Positions 42,583 through 56,410 of a stretch of DNA of 64,000 nt are shown in pieces. Position 1 is the first letter of the stretch. Every line of letters begins with the position of its first letter. Where the stretch lies: assembly GCA_009746045.1 (NCBI GenBank), contig RPFO01000080.1, forward strand, positions 4,220,981 to 4,284,980, in the 5' to 3' direction. The stretch is from Mesostigma viride. Taxonomy: Eukaryota; Streptophyta; Mesostigmatophyceae; Mesostigmatales; Mesostigmataceae. The notes beneath the pieces were generated by a model. The model saw only the letters and a list, made by a program, of their open reading frames with translations. It was not told the origin of the DNA and searched no databases. The position numbers were made by a program, and so were the translations under genes.

Positions 42583-44590
42583 GACGGTTCCGGCGCGAAT
42601 TTTTGGCACCGAAAAAATTCGCGGTACCCGTCCGTACCGTGAAAAAGTTGTGCACGGTGCGCGCAACCCCTACCAGAGCTGGCCATGGCGACGTGCTTTC
42701 AGGCAAACTAGACAAAGACAGCATGCGGAATGGAGCAAAAGTGCGTGAATCTTAAAGACAATGAGTTATAGAGGATTTCGTACGTTTTGCAACGTCGATG
42801 ATATTATTGATGACCATCGGCATGGGGTCCCAACCTGAAAATTTTGCCGCGAGGAATAAATTAGAAGTTTGCAAGCTAGCGGCGGTGATTGTCAGGTGTT
42901 ACGGGCTTCAATTAGCGTCAAGGATGCGTTTACATTATTATTAGTAAAGACGTAAAAAAATTGGCTGGGTTTTGGCAAGATTTCCGTCATTTTCAGTAAG
43001 ACACCCTCCAGGCTCGCAGGATGTGCGTCGTATCTTTTTATGGAAGGAAGGCCTGTCTTGCGCCGCTGGGCGAAGGACAGTGCCGGTAATGGTACGATCC
43101 TGTGCTCAGCGTTGTCTTATATATATTTCGCTTCTCTTTTATGGGTTATCATAGTAAGCTTCCGCCTTGAATCCGGGCAGTTAGCGCCAGCTATCCATTC
43201 CGTGCTGCGCATCGCCAGATTCCTGGCAGCCTGTGATTTCGTCTATGTTGCACGGCTGAAACGTGTGAAGGCGCAAGCCATGGCAATGCCAGCAAGTTCA
43301 ATGTCAGGTATTTGTCGAGTGGTTTCTTGGAAGAAGTTTGCCAACATGCACTCAGTTTTGCGTGAGTATTGATGCAACGCTTCTTAGCAGTGGCTACACT
43401 GTGCTTATTAGAGGCTGACAATTATCTGAAGTTTGTTTCCTTAAAGCAAGTAACTGTGCTGGAAAGTAAGGTGACAGTGGTTGTTCTGAGGGGCATACTG
43501 CATGGGTGGCACTGAATGTAGGTAGAGCCTATCATTGTTTTGTTGGCCCTTCTCCCACTGAATTACTGGTGGGAGAGCCCTACCATATGCTAGCAAGGCA
43601 AAGTAACCATGGTAAGAAGCCCTGGCAGATAGCATGTAGTAGTATGATACATGTGCTTTCCCTGTGGACCGCGTCTGTTGTCCCCGTTGGTTGGGCAGTT
43701 TGTGGATAGGGCTTTCTAGGGTGTCTTTGCATTGGAGAGCTTTGCTTTGGTACGATGCTCACACCATAAACCTGGAATATGCTTTTGAAGTGTTGGCTAA
43801 GCATGTAGAGCTACCTGCCTTGTTGCTGTGCACACACCCGCAAGGTTGGCCATACCGAGGGAAGGCAAGGGCACATGAAGTACCCAGCCACCTCCTTGTA
43901 CGTTGTTGTCAAATTAGGCATGGTCTGGTCAAATTAGGCATGGTCTCTTTGATGGTATATAAAGCCTTAGTGTGTTTAAATACTACCTAGAGCCTTCCTT
44001 GCGCACCGTCAGGTGGCCAACTGCCAAATGCTTTTTCTTCCACGTTTGTGGTCAGAACGACCTCAAATTTTGACGACAGTAGATATTTGCCCATACAATG
44101 TATGTAGAATGTAGTATTTGATTTTGTATGTAGTAATTAATTTTGTAGGGCCAGGGCCAAAGGATGTGTTATTGACTTGTTTTATTTTTTCCTGCTCTAA
44201 AAAGTATGTCGTTTGGGGGGAATATTGATTACTCATGTAATACTCATTGTTTAGGTGGGAAACTTCCAATCAGGTGGGAAATTTTCAAAGTGGGGCATTT
44301 TAAGGAAAATGTATTGAAACAATGTGCACAGTGATGGCCCCATTGGACATCCTAGGCAGAATGTATCATAAATAGCGTCTTTAGCTATTTTTAGCTCGAT
44401 ACTGGCATATAATTGCGTATAGCACCCTCAACATGTGGTGGGATGGACCCCCACACATCCTATTTGCATGCCAAAATAATCTCTTGGGCACCCCCAGGTC
44501 AGCAGTGCATGTTATTCCATGAAAGTAGTAGAGTTCAGGGGGGCTGGCATGGACCCTCACCTTAAATTCTATTCATACTTAGAATTAGCT
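42583..44590. repeat. Interspersed repeat R, copy 2
   Basis: Collinear with 14,063-16,000, including the palindromic start (GGCGCGAATTTTTGG), GCCGCTGGGCGAAGGACA, TACCATATGCTAGCAAGGCA and the end block GACCCTCACCTTA. The frames are not conserved, so it is non-coding or decayed. Confidence 0.55.
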
Positions 44591-46180
44591 GTTCCAACCT
44601 TCCATCCTCCCGTACATTATATTTGTACCATTTTTCTGCTAGAAGTAGTGGGTGGGGTAGGGTTTGGCGGGATGGCCAGGATGAGGCCCCGAAGTGGCCG
44701 AGTCTAAAGGGGCCGAGTCTTCAGAAAGGCAGGGCCGGGCAGTGAGACACCACTAGATACAAAAGGTGAGCTAAAAAAAGAACAAGAAAAAAAACCCAAT
44801 ACCCCCTATTAAGTATAAGAATTTGGTGTCATAATAATGAGCTGAAATTTTGCAGCAGTGACGCTGCCCCCCTGGGCCAGTTTTCAATATGTGGTTTGGA
44901 CCATTTTAGTGATTTGATATTTCTTTGGGGGAAAAAAAGCTGCGACTTTGGGAGAAACTGATTAACTATAAGAAATACCCATTATTTTGGTGAGCTGAAT
45001 AGCCAGAATATTTTACCAAGGGGGCAACTACGTGGGAATATGTGGTTTGGAAAAAAAAAAATGTTTGCCCATTCTCTTAGGAAAAATACGTCATCAATAG
45101 TGTTTTTTTCTATTTTTAGCTCACCAACAGTGCATGGTTGAGGGTAGTACCTCCAACAAGTGGTGGGATAAATGCCCAAACATCATATTATTTATGGTCC
45201 CCAATCATCACTAGATGGGTTTCAAATGCATTGGACTTGATATGACTACAGCCAGTTTTGGGGGGTTAGACCCACACAGATCTAACTAGTAACTACCAAC
45301 CAAAGGCATTTTAAGATCGACGACTGAGATAACTAATATACGAAAGAATCTTGGCTCTTTAAATAATTTATTAAGATTTAAGCCTCAACTTCCATTCTTG
45401 CTATCCATAGAATAAGATTTTTGATCATTCTAGCCGACCACCCCAGCTTACTACAGGCACATCTCGGCCAATTCATAAAGCAAAAGATTTTCCCTGGCTG
45501 CAGGTCTTTTTGGAATGGGCTAAGAATGGGACGCTAGTTCAGCGTTCTGACCAGCTTTGGCGGAGCTGTTTATAAGTTTCTAAAACAACTATAGTGTCAC
45601 ATCGCAGGCTTGCGACCTTGTGACGGTGCATTTGTCCTGGCCTACCTCTAGACGTCACGACACATGTTCCTGTCAGGGGCGACCTCAAGTGCTACCATAA
45701 ATTATTTCTTGGTTGTGGCGGCAGGTTTGTCTGTACAGTTGCCTCTGCCAAGGAGGGGTGGTTGAGGACTAGAGGAGGCGCACGAGGGCTGTGTTCCGAA
45801 GATAAAAATGTTTCCTATCAAGAGACTTGAGTCGGAGAGGGTGTCTTATGTAGGGGGGCAAGGCAGCACCAGACCTACGTCATTCCTTTTTGGCTCAGCA
45901 CCTGCTGCGCGGCTCTGTCAATTATGGTGTCATAGAACCCCTTCCCTTTTGGTCGATCCCTAATTTGTGGAATGCTGACTCAGTGCTTTTGGTGGGCCGT
46001 TGCTTTGGGGGTTGTCATCGGCTTGTGCCGCTTTGCAACCAGCATGCCCTGCGGGGGTTACAGAAGCGTAGCACGGGGAGAGTCGCCATTTACAGAAGAT
46101 GTTGCGACACGCCCTATAGCGGATGGTGGTCACGAACTCCAATCGGTGCAAAGGGGTTGGCGCCAGGGGGGCCGGCTTGT
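44591..46180. other. Non-coding stretch; nothing recognised
   Basis: AT-rich in its first part with several A runs. No LRR, splice-framed exon, RNA gene or transposon domain was identified. A repeat shared with 39,590-39,720 begins at the right edge. Confidence 0.35.
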
Positions 46181-46440
46181 TTGGGTGGAGGCGTCTTGCT
46201 TCGGCGTGCGGGCTGAGAAACTGTAAGCCACTGTAACTGCTGCTCTTGTGGCAGGGCTCCACTTATTGTTTCAATCAAATGCTGGTCTTCTTGGGAGCCC
46301 TGTGTGTGTGATTGCCTATATGTAAAAGGTGGGCTTCCATTCCAGGGAAGCAGCCTGTTTCTTTTGCCTGCGAACCCTCACATTACCACATTGCAAATAA
46401 TAAAGGCACAAGGCAAATCATCAACGCATTAAAGGCCATC

Positions 46441-47400
46441 ATGACCACGGTGATTGAGCCAGATATGAACTAACATCAAAAGCTAAAGGCCGCCAGGGTG
46501 GCTCAGGCAATTCTGGGGGGAGGCTGGCTGGCTCGAGTGAAGAAGTTGAACCTAGGCCGGTCCAAGAATATGAATATGGCTTCAATGGAGCCGCGGGGCT
46601 TCACCATCGATTGGGATGGAGAGGAGGAGCTGGCCGATGTGATTGCAGAGCATCTTGAGAGGTCTTTTCCCGAGCCGGATCCTCCTCTAGCGCCAAGTGC
46701 GGGGGTAACAGGGGGGTGTTCCCACTCCGGCAGGCGGGAGCGGGGGGGCGAGGCGAGACGGGGGTGACGAGAAGGAGGCCGCCCCGGGAGCGGACCCAGC
46801 AGTGGTGAACCTTGATCAGAATCTGGCCCGGGAGCAGATAAGCGGGGAAGGTAATACCCGCCGACGAGCGGCCATCCAGGTCAAGAGACGGCCGCATTGG
46901 CGCAGAAGCGGAAGCATTGCTGGTCGCCATGGCCGAATTGCTTGAACTGGGAAAGGCTGTGCCCACTGCGGGCCAGGCGCCGTCGGCCAGCGCTGGCAAG
47001 CTCAGGCGCATGAAGGGTGATGCGCTGAGCGGGAACGCAGTGTCAGTCCTGCTGAGCAACGTGCTGGAGCCGGTGCTGCCGGTAATGCTGGACTACGCGG
47101 AGAGTGTGGGAGGGATGTCCATCAATGCGCGACGCTAATTCTGTCAGCACTGGCAGTGTGCCGGCAGGTGGGAGCATCGTATGCTCGCCCAGCAGATGGC
47201 GGGCGTGCTCGACACGATGGGTTTGGCTATACTGGGCCACGCCACGCTCGGAAGTCACCCTGGATCTGGCAGCAGCAGAGTATCTGGCGAAACTGATGAC
47301 TACATGCCAGCTGGAGCCTGCTGGAGCAGGGCCCCGGCAAGGGGAAGGGCAGGCCGGTCCCTCCAACAACAACAACAAGTAAGGGAGCGGTGCCTTCTCC
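46441..47400 (+). pseudogene. ORF1 (Gag-like) remnant, copy D
   Basis: The start at 46,441 (MTTVIEPDMN) runs into TAA at 46,471. Later blocks such as FTIDWDGEEELADVIAEHLE and LAAAEYLAKLMTTCQLEPAG show the same protein with frameshifts and a short deletion. It lacks the copy B duplication lesion. Confidence 0.65.
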
Positions 47401-47684
47401 CACTGCCTCTTCCAGCTCCGGTTCCAGCTCGTGACCGTTGGCAGCAGGTATGCTTAGGCCGTAGGCGCGATAGGATGCGTCGAGCGTTAGACGCGCGGGC
47501 ACTCACCTGTCAAGCGGTTAGGGCGTAAAACTTGATGGGGGGGGGGGGGGCGAGACCCGCTTGCTGAAGTGTCGGCTCTGCTGAAGTGCCCGGGCCACTA
47601 CAGCGGACGGCCCTGCAGGGGGTTAATTAGGCTTGCAGGTCCTTCGTCTGCCGAAACGGCGGCAATGGTAGGATCTATAGTGGA

Positions 47685-48172
47685 CCGGGTTGCCATATAT
47701 GTACGTCGGCGGAGTGTATATACATCGGGCAAAAATATGTGTCTCATGATTATCAATTCACAATAGTTTGAGGCAATTTGCATGGAAAGACATGAAAAAA
47801 GATCATTATGAACAACGATAGCCATAATGATCAATGAGACCAGGGTGACATGCCCTCAAGATGCATATCCATGCCCACCACACACACCTACAGGCATAGT
47901 CCGTTACCATTCGACCCCCCTGATTTCAGAAAATATATAATTAGGTGGAGTTTACCTATGTCAAATACAACCATGGCAAGTTGTAGAGGACCTCAAAATC
48001 TTTCTTTTCAGTCAATTCTGATAAGTATTGCGAAAGTTATAGCAGTTACAGCGTTGCAATTTTGCCCAAGTCCGGAAGGCGTATTTTTCGAAAAAAAATT
48101 GGACGTGCTGCAAAGGTACGCGTATTCCCGTATTTTTGCGGCTCAGTACGGCGTATTTGCCAACCGTATGAG
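47685..48172. other. Insertion of about 490 bp in copy D
   Basis: Copies B and C read continuously from GTAGTGGATGGGGGTGA into ATGCTGAAGGAGCCCC at this point. Copy D carries about 490 bp of unrelated, AT-richer sequence between the two. No ORF or clear inverted ends were found. Confidence 0.6.
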
Positions 48173-48648
48173 GGTGAATGTGCTGAAGGAGCCCCTAACG
48201 AAGAGCTAGCAGCCCCACGCTTAGATTTGCCTGGTCCGGGGGGAGGCGGCCAGGTGCACATGTGAGACCTACTACCCGGCCCCTAATGGGGAGCGATTTT
48301 GAATAATGAAAGTCAAATGATATGGGTACTGAGCCCAGCTGAGCAGATCTTGCAGAAGCCAACACGCATCTCGCTTGGGTGTAACATGGAGGAGTTCCTG
48401 CGTGTTTGCAAGGTGTGTGTGGAGTGGGAGATCTTGGGTGGATTTCTTGAGGAGGAGCCGCCTGTGGTGAATGGCACTTTTGGGGTCGCGAAGCCAGATG
48501 GTTGTCAGCAGCTGATCGTGGATAATCACCGAGGCGATTTCCCATAGCAGACCCCCCTTTCTATTGCACCTTAGCGTGATTTGTGATCCGCCAACGCGCG
48601 CTGGGGAGGACGTCTTTGAGGGAGTATCTGATTTGGATTCCTAGTACC

Positions 48649-49260
<612 letters not shown>

Positions 49261-50614
49261 GCCTTTGCTGCGGCGGTACTGTGCATGGATGCCGGTGTGG
49301 TCGGATCTTGTGGGCCTGAGTGCGCCGCGTCGGCAGGTGTGGCCGTGGACCTTGTGCTGGCCAATGGGGAACAAGCTGGCCGTCGCGTTGGCCCAGTGTG
49401 AGCACCAGTTCATTCTGTACCACTGTGGCTCCAAGCCACCTTTGAAGGATCCTGAGCATCGACATGCCAGCGCTGATTTTGGTGGCGGACGCTGACGAGG
49501 CGGGGCAGACCATCAGGCTTCGGCTGGATCGAGGACCCTGCTGCACCCCTGGCGCCTTCGCCCTGCTTCGAATCTCGCCAGGATCTGGAAGGTATGCCTG
49601 CCGTTACGATCGACGACCTCCATTTCACCAACTGTACCACGGTGGATGGGGTGAATCAGCAGGTAGATCGTGTTCAGGCTGCCTATGCCGCCGTAGGGCT
49701 GGTGCAAAAAGCTGGCAAGGTGGTACAGGCGACAGCTGAACAGACTGGGGTGCAGGCGGTGGGTGTCATACACCAGCGGGATGGTGACGTGGTGCCTGTT
49801 CATGAGCGTGTGGTGGCGGTTATAGCCGCTACTACTAGAACCTGGGATCGCGGTTTCACCCACTATTGTGAACTGAGCTCTGTGCTTGGGAAGTGGGTGG
49901 GGATGCATTTGCTTTGCCGTCCCATGCTATCGGTGTGGTCTGAGACGTATCGGCTGCTAGCAGTCATGAACGCCTCCCTGCCTGGGCGCCGCTGGCGGCT
50001 TCCTGCGGGGGCCCGAACTGAATGAGCTGCAGGCGGGGATCGACCTGGCACCTTTTTTGCAGGCTGTCAGGGCCCGGCCCCTTTCTGACCGGGTCGTCGC
50101 TAGTGATGCTAGCAGCTCCGGCGGTGGGGTGGTTTACAGGGACCATCCTGGGGCTGACTGCGCCCGGCTGGCAACTCGGCGCGAGGCGCGGGCGAGGCGC
50201 ATGACAGCTTTAACCTCTGGGGAGGACTGGGATTTGAAGCGCATATAGGGGGACTACGGCCTGCTGGGAGGTGGTTACTAGCGTACGGCACTGTCCTACA
50301 GGTGGCGGGGGCAGCCTAAAAATGTCAATGTCAAGGAGGCGATTGCTGCGACGCAAGGGGTCGAGTGGTCATGCCGGACCAAGGCATGTCGGGGAAAGCG
50401 CATCGAGCGACTCGTGGACTCCAGCGCGGTGGTGGGGGCGTTTGTCAGAGGGCGGCCATCAGCAGAGCGCCTCAACCAGATGGTTCGACGCTACTGCGCC
50501 CTGTCACTGGCTGCTGACACGCACGGCCACTGGGTCTGGGTTGCAACTTCCCACAACAACCCTGCTGACCAGGCCAGCCGGCGCGGCGCCTGGGTTCCCG
50601 ACTTGACCCGGTGC

Positions 50615-50641
50615 GGTGACGTGCACCCCAACCCTGGGCCT
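50615..50641 (+). other. 2A-like motif GDVHPNPGP, copy D
   Basis: In one frame with RNase H (MDSSAVVGAF at about 50,414) and with the YR N-terminus (ARRPRDFALWEGTVNPVSTL), up to a stop at 50,797. Confidence 0.65.
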
Positions 50642-51295
50642 GGGGGGGCGCGGCGCCCGCGGGACTTTGCACTTTGGGAGGGCACTGTAAACCCCGTTTC
50701 TACTTTGCCAGCCTACCGGCGCACGGTGGCTGCCTATGCGGCGTGGGTGCCGCCTGGCCCTGTCGACCCGGCTGACGCGAAGGCCATTTTCCGTTAGTGG
50801 ATTCTTGCTGTCTACCATGCCCGAGGTGGGCGGGGTAGTACCTTATGCCAGCCTGCCAACGCCTGCCTGCACCCGTACTACCCCGACGTCGTTCGCAACT
50901 GGGTACTGGCGGACCGCATGCTCGCAGGGTGGCAGCGGCTTGTTCCGGCTGTCAGCCCTTTCCCTATGCCCTGGCGCCTTTGCTATTTCACTGCCCTGTT
51001 GATAATAATGCCACGTCGACAGGTGCATGCGAGTGCGTTAATTATTAATGCTTTCCATCAGTATTTACGCATTAGCGAGGCACAAGGGTTGCGGGTTTGG
51101 GATGTGGCGCATCCTGGCCACTCCCTTCTCGAGCCATGCAGGGCCCTTATGCTCTGCAAACCCCAAGACTGCGCAGTGGGCGCCCCAGCACGTCCTTTTC
51201 CGGGACCCACTTTCTTTGTGGCTCCTGCGGCGCTTGACGCCGGGATAGTCACCTGCACTTCTTTTTCGGGGCTTGACATACAGCCAGGCTAGGCA

Positions 51296-51802
51296 AGTGT
51301 CAGGTAGAACTGCTTGAGGGACTTCAATGTCTGAAGGCAAACTCCACGTTTTTGAGGAGCAAAGTCCAATGAATCTTCTACTGCGCTTTTTTATTTCTAA
51401 AAAACAATAATTACAATCTATCCACAGCGCGGTGCGCACACTTTCTTTGCACAGTCCCCGCCAGTTCGCATGGGCATTCATCAACCACGAGAGATGTGCT
51501 TGCAACTGGTGGCAAGCACAAGAAAGGTCCTGGTGCGCCATCATCCTGGTATGAATGATGAGATTCATAAAGGGTGGCCGTGCCGTTGTAATATGTAGAG
51601 CCCCAGATGAAAGTCGACCATGCACAATGGTATGCAGCGAAAATGCCAAGCCGACCTGCCCTACACCACGTTATCCTGACGTCAACCTCCACCCAGCAAT
51701 TGTGGGCTGTTGATGAGGTAATGCAGCCACTGGGAAATGCCAGGCCCCAAATACTTCACCCCAAATACTTCTTTTCTAGCTGGCAAAAATAAACTGACTC
51801 AC
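51296..51802. other. Junction between copy D and LRR array 2
   Basis: About 51,300-51,460 is unassigned sequence beginning GTGTCAGGTAGAACTGC. From about 51,470 it is LRR-array intron with the usual blocks (AGCAAGCACAAGAAAGG, CAATTGTGGGCTGTTGATGA). Confidence 0.5.
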
Positions 51803-54800
51803 AGGTACTGCAGGGAGGATAGAGACCCCAGCTCCGGTGGGATGACACCGCTCAGGCTGTTATAGGACAGGTACCTGCGAGCAGGGGGAAGCAGCGCATC
51901 ACGCATGTAGGTGTCAACAAGGAGTCAGCAGAGCCAGTTAGGCAGCTCGAACGCCCGCGAGTTCAAATTGGCCCTCATCAACCACGAGCGATGCGCTTGC
52001 GGCTGATGGCAAGTACAAAGAAAAGTCCTGCTGCTGCGTTACCTGGTATGAATGATGGGATTCTTAAAAGGGGGGCATATCCTTGTCATACTGTAGAGCC
52101 CCAGATGAGAAGTCAACCATGCAAAACGGTACGTAGTGAAAATGGCGACCTGCCCCAATTCCACGTCTTCCTGACGCCAACCACCACCCACCAATTGTGG
52201 GCTGTTGACGAGGCAATGCAGCCACTGCCAAATGCCACGCCCCAAAACATAACCGGATGGCACAAATAAATCGACTTACAGGGACCACAGGGAGGTTAGA
52301 GACCCCAGCTCCGGTGGGATGACACCGCTCAGGCTGTTATAGGACAGGTACCTGCGAGCAGGGGGGAGCAGCGCATCATGTATGCAGGTGTCAACAAGGA
52401 GTCCCCAGAGCCAGGAAGGCAGCTCGAATGCACGCAAGGTCACATTGGCCCTCATCAACCATGAGCGATGCGCTTGCGGCTGATGGCAAGTACAAAGAAA
52501 AGTCCTGCTGCTGCGTTACCTGGTATGAATGATGGGATTCTTAAAAGGGGGGCATATCCTTGTCATACTGTAGAGCCCCAGATGAGAAGTCAACCATGCA
52601 AAACGGTACGTAGTGAAAATGGCGACCTGCCCCAATTCCACGTCTTCCTGACGCCAACCACCACCCACCAATTGTGGGCTGTTGACGAGGCAATGCAGCC
52701 ACTGCCAAATGCCACGCCCCAAAACATAACCGGATGGCACAAATAAATCGACTTACAGGGACCACAGGGAGGTTAGAGACCCCAGCTCCGGTGGGATGAC
52801 ACCGCTCAGGCTGTTGTTGTACAGGTACCTGCGAGCAGGGGCAAGCAGCGCATCGTGCATGCAGGTGTCAACAAGGTGTCAGCAGAGCCAGTTAGGCAGC
52901 TCGAATGCCCACGAGTTCAAATTGGCCCTCATCAACCAAGAGCGATGCGCTTGCGGCTGGTGGCAAGCACAAGAGAGGTCCTGCTGCGGCATTATCCTAG
53001 TATGAATGATGAGATTCTGAAAGGGTGGCCATGCTGTTGTGATAGAGCCCCAGATGAAAAGTCAACCATGCAAAACGGTATGCAGTGAAGATGCCCGACC
53101 GACCTGCCCAATTCCACGTTTCCCTGACGTCACCCCCCACCCAGCAATTGTGGGCTGTTGACGAGGCAATGCAGCCACTGGGAAATGCCAGGCCCCAAAA
53201 CATAACCAGCTGGCAAATTTAAGAAATTGACTCACAGGTACCGCAGGGAGGTTAGAGACCCCAGCTCCGGTGGGATGCCCCTCAGGCTATTATCGGACAA
53301 GTGACTGCGGGCAGGGACAAGCAGCACATCACGCATGTAGGTGTCAATAAGGAGTCCCCAGAGCCAGGAAGGCAGCTCGAATGCCCACGAGTTCAAATCG
53401 GCCCTCATCAACCAAGAGCGATGCGCTTGCGGCTCGTGGCAAGCACAAGAAAGGTCTTGCTGCGGCATTATCCTAGTATGAATGATGAGATTCTGAAAGG
53501 GTAGCCATGCTGTTGTAATAGAGCCCCAGATGAAAAGTCAACCATGCAAAACGGTATGCGTTGAAAATGCCTGACCGACCTGCCCAATACCACGTTTTCC
53601 TGACGTCAACCCCCACCCAGCAATTGTGGGCTGTCGACGAGGTAATGCAGCCATGGGCAAATGCCAGGCCCCAATACATAGCAAGCTGGCACATATAAAT
53701 TGACTTACAGATTCTGCAGGGAGGCTAGAGACCCCAGCTCCGGTGGGATGACACCGCTCAGGCTGTTATAGGACAGCTCCCTGGGGCCAGGGGCAAGCAG
53801 CGCAAATCATGCATGCAAGTGTCAACAAGGAGTCCGCAGAGCCAGGGAGGCAGCTCGAATGCCCGCGAGTTCGAATTGGCCCTCATCAACCACGAGCGAT
53901 GCGCTTGTGGCTGGTGGCAAGCACAAGAGAGGTCCTGCTGCTGCATTATCCTGGTATGAATGATGAGAACCTTAACCCAGGGTGGCCATGCTGTTGTGAT
54001 AGAGCCCAAGATGAGAAGTCAAACATGCAAAACGGTATGCAGTGAAAATGCACGGCCGACCTGCCCTACACCACGTTTTCCTGACGTCAACCACCACCCA
54101 GCAATTGTGGGCTGTCGACGAGGTAACGCAGCCATGGGCAAATTCCACTGGGCCCTAACACATGAATAGCTGGCACAAACAAATCGACTTACAGGGTCTG
54201 CAGGGAGGATAGAGACCCCAGCTCCCGTGGGATGACACCGCTCAGGCTGTTATAGGACAGGTACCTGTGGGCAGGGACAAGCCGCGCATCATGCATCATT
54301 GCAAGTGTCAGCAAGGAGTAAGCAGGGCCAGGGAGGCAGTTCGAATGCCGGTAAATTCCCATTGGCCTCATCAACCAAGAGCGATGCGCTTGCGGCTGGT
54401 GGCAAGCACAAGAGAGGTCCTGCTGCGGCATTATCCTAGTATGAATGATGAGATTCTGAAAGGGTGGCCATGCTGTTGTGATAGAGCCCCAGATGAAAAG
54501 TCAACCATGCAAAACGGTATGCAGTGAAGATGCCCGACCGACCTGCCCAATTCCACGTTTCCCTGACGTCACCCCCCACCCAGCAATTGTGGGCTGTCGA
54601 CGAGGTAACGCAGCCATGGGCAAATGCCAGGCCCCAATACATAGCAAGCTGGCACATATAAATTGACTTACAGATTCTGCAGGGAGGCTAGAGACCCCAG
54701 CTCCGGTGGGATGACACCGCTCAGGCTGTTATAGGACAGCTCCCTGGGGCCAGGGGCAAGCAGCGCAAATCATGCATGCAAGTGTCAACAAGGAGTCCGC

Positions 54801-56410
54801 AGAGCCAGGGAGGCAGCTCGAATGCCCGCGAGTTCAAATTGGCCCTCATCAACCAAGAGCGATGCGCTTGCGGCTCGTGGCAAGCACAAGAAAGGTCCTG
54901 CTGCTGCATTATCCTGGTATGAATGATGACATTCATAAAGGGTGGCCATGCCGTTGTAATATGTAGAGCCCCAGATGAAAAGTCAACCATGCAAAACAGT
55001 ATGCAGCGAAAACGCCCGGCCAACCTGCCCAATTCCACGCCTGGCATCAACCTCCACCCAGCAATTGTGGGCTGTTGACGAGGCAATGCAGCCACTGGGA
55101 AATGCCAGGCCCCAAAACACAACCAGCTGGCACAAAAAGGTTGACTTACAGGTACTGCAGGGAGGAAAGAGACCCCAGCTCCCGTGGGATTACACCGCTC
55201 AGCCTGTTATGGTACAGGTCCCTGGGGGCAGGGGCAAGCAGCGCAAATCATGCATGCAAGTGTCAACAAGGTGTCAGCAGAGCCAGGGAGGCAGCTCGAA
55301 TGCCCGCGAGTTCAAATTGGCCCTCATCAACCAAGAGCGATGCGCTTGCGGCTGGTGGCAAGCACAAGAGAGGTCCTGCTGCTGCATTATCCTGGTATGA
55401 ATTATGAGAACCTTAACCCAGGTTGGCCATGATGTTGTGATAGAGCCCAAGATGAAAAGTCAACCATGCAAAACGGTATGCGTTGAAAATGCCTGACCGA
55501 CCTGCCCAACACCACGTTTTCCTGACGTCAACCCCCACCCAGCAATTGTGGGCTGTCGACGAGGTAATGCAGCCATGGGCAAATGCCAGGCCCCAATACA
55601 TAGCAAGCTGGCATATATAAATTGACTTACAGATTCTGCAGGGAGGCTAGAGACCCCAGCTCCGGTGGGATGACACCGCTCAGGCTGTTATAGGACAGCT
55701 CCCTGGGGCCAGGGGCAAGCAGCGCAAATCATGCATGCAAGTGTCAACAAGGAGTCCGCAGAGCCAGGGAGGCAGCTCGAATGCCCGCGAGTTCAAATTG
55801 GCCCTCATCAACCAACAGCGATGCGCTTGTGGCTCGTGGCAAGCACAAGAAAGGTCTTGCTGCGGCATTATCCTAGTATGAATGATGAGAACCTTAACCC
55901 AGGGTGGCCATGCTGTTGTGATAGAGCCCAAGATGAGAAGTCAAACATGCAAAACGGTATGCGTTGAAAATGCCCGACCGACCTGCCCAATTCCACGTTT
56001 TCTTGACGGCAACCACCACCCAGCAATTGTGGGCTGTTGAAGAGGTAATGCAGCCATGGGCAAATTCCACTGGGCCCTAACACATGAATAGCTGGCACAA
56101 ACAAATCGACTTACAGGGTCTGCAGGGAGGATAGAGACCCCAGCTCCCGTGGGATGACACCGCTCAGGCTGTTATAGGACAGGTACCTGTGGGCAGGGAC
56201 AAGCCGCGCATCATGCATCATTGCAAGTGTCAGCAAGGAGTAAGCAGGGCCAGGGAGGCAGTTCGAATGCCGGTAAATTCCCATTGGCCTCATCAACCAA
56301 GAGCGATGCGCTTGCGACTGGTGGCAAGCACAAGAAAGGTCCTGCTGCTGCATTATCCTGGTATGAATTATGAGAACCTTAACCCAGGGTGGCCATGCTG
56401 TTGTGATAGA
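51803..56410 (-). repeat. LRR exon-intron tandem array 2 (about 478-bp unit, ten exons)
   Basis: Exon low ends are at 51,803, 52,280, 52,757, 53,236, 53,709, 54,193, 54,672, 55,150, 55,631 and 56,115, so the steps are 477, 477, 479, 473, 484, 479, 478, 481 and 484. The segments 51,991-52,269 and 52,468-52,746 encode identical frames, showing a very recent duplication or conversion. Introns are as conserved as exons. Confidence 0.92.

Noticed and set aside
51991-52746. Plus-strand frames conserved between array units (for example 92 codons, identical twice)
   Set aside because: Identity reflects recent DNA duplication. The plus frames span introns and the antisense of LRR exons, while the minus frame has the LRR motif and splice sites.
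51803-56410. Regularly spaced repeats considered as a CRISPR array or satellite
   Set aside because: The unit is about 478 bp with a splice-framed LRR exon, and repeats and spacers are equally conserved. It is an exon-intron tandem array in a eukaryote.
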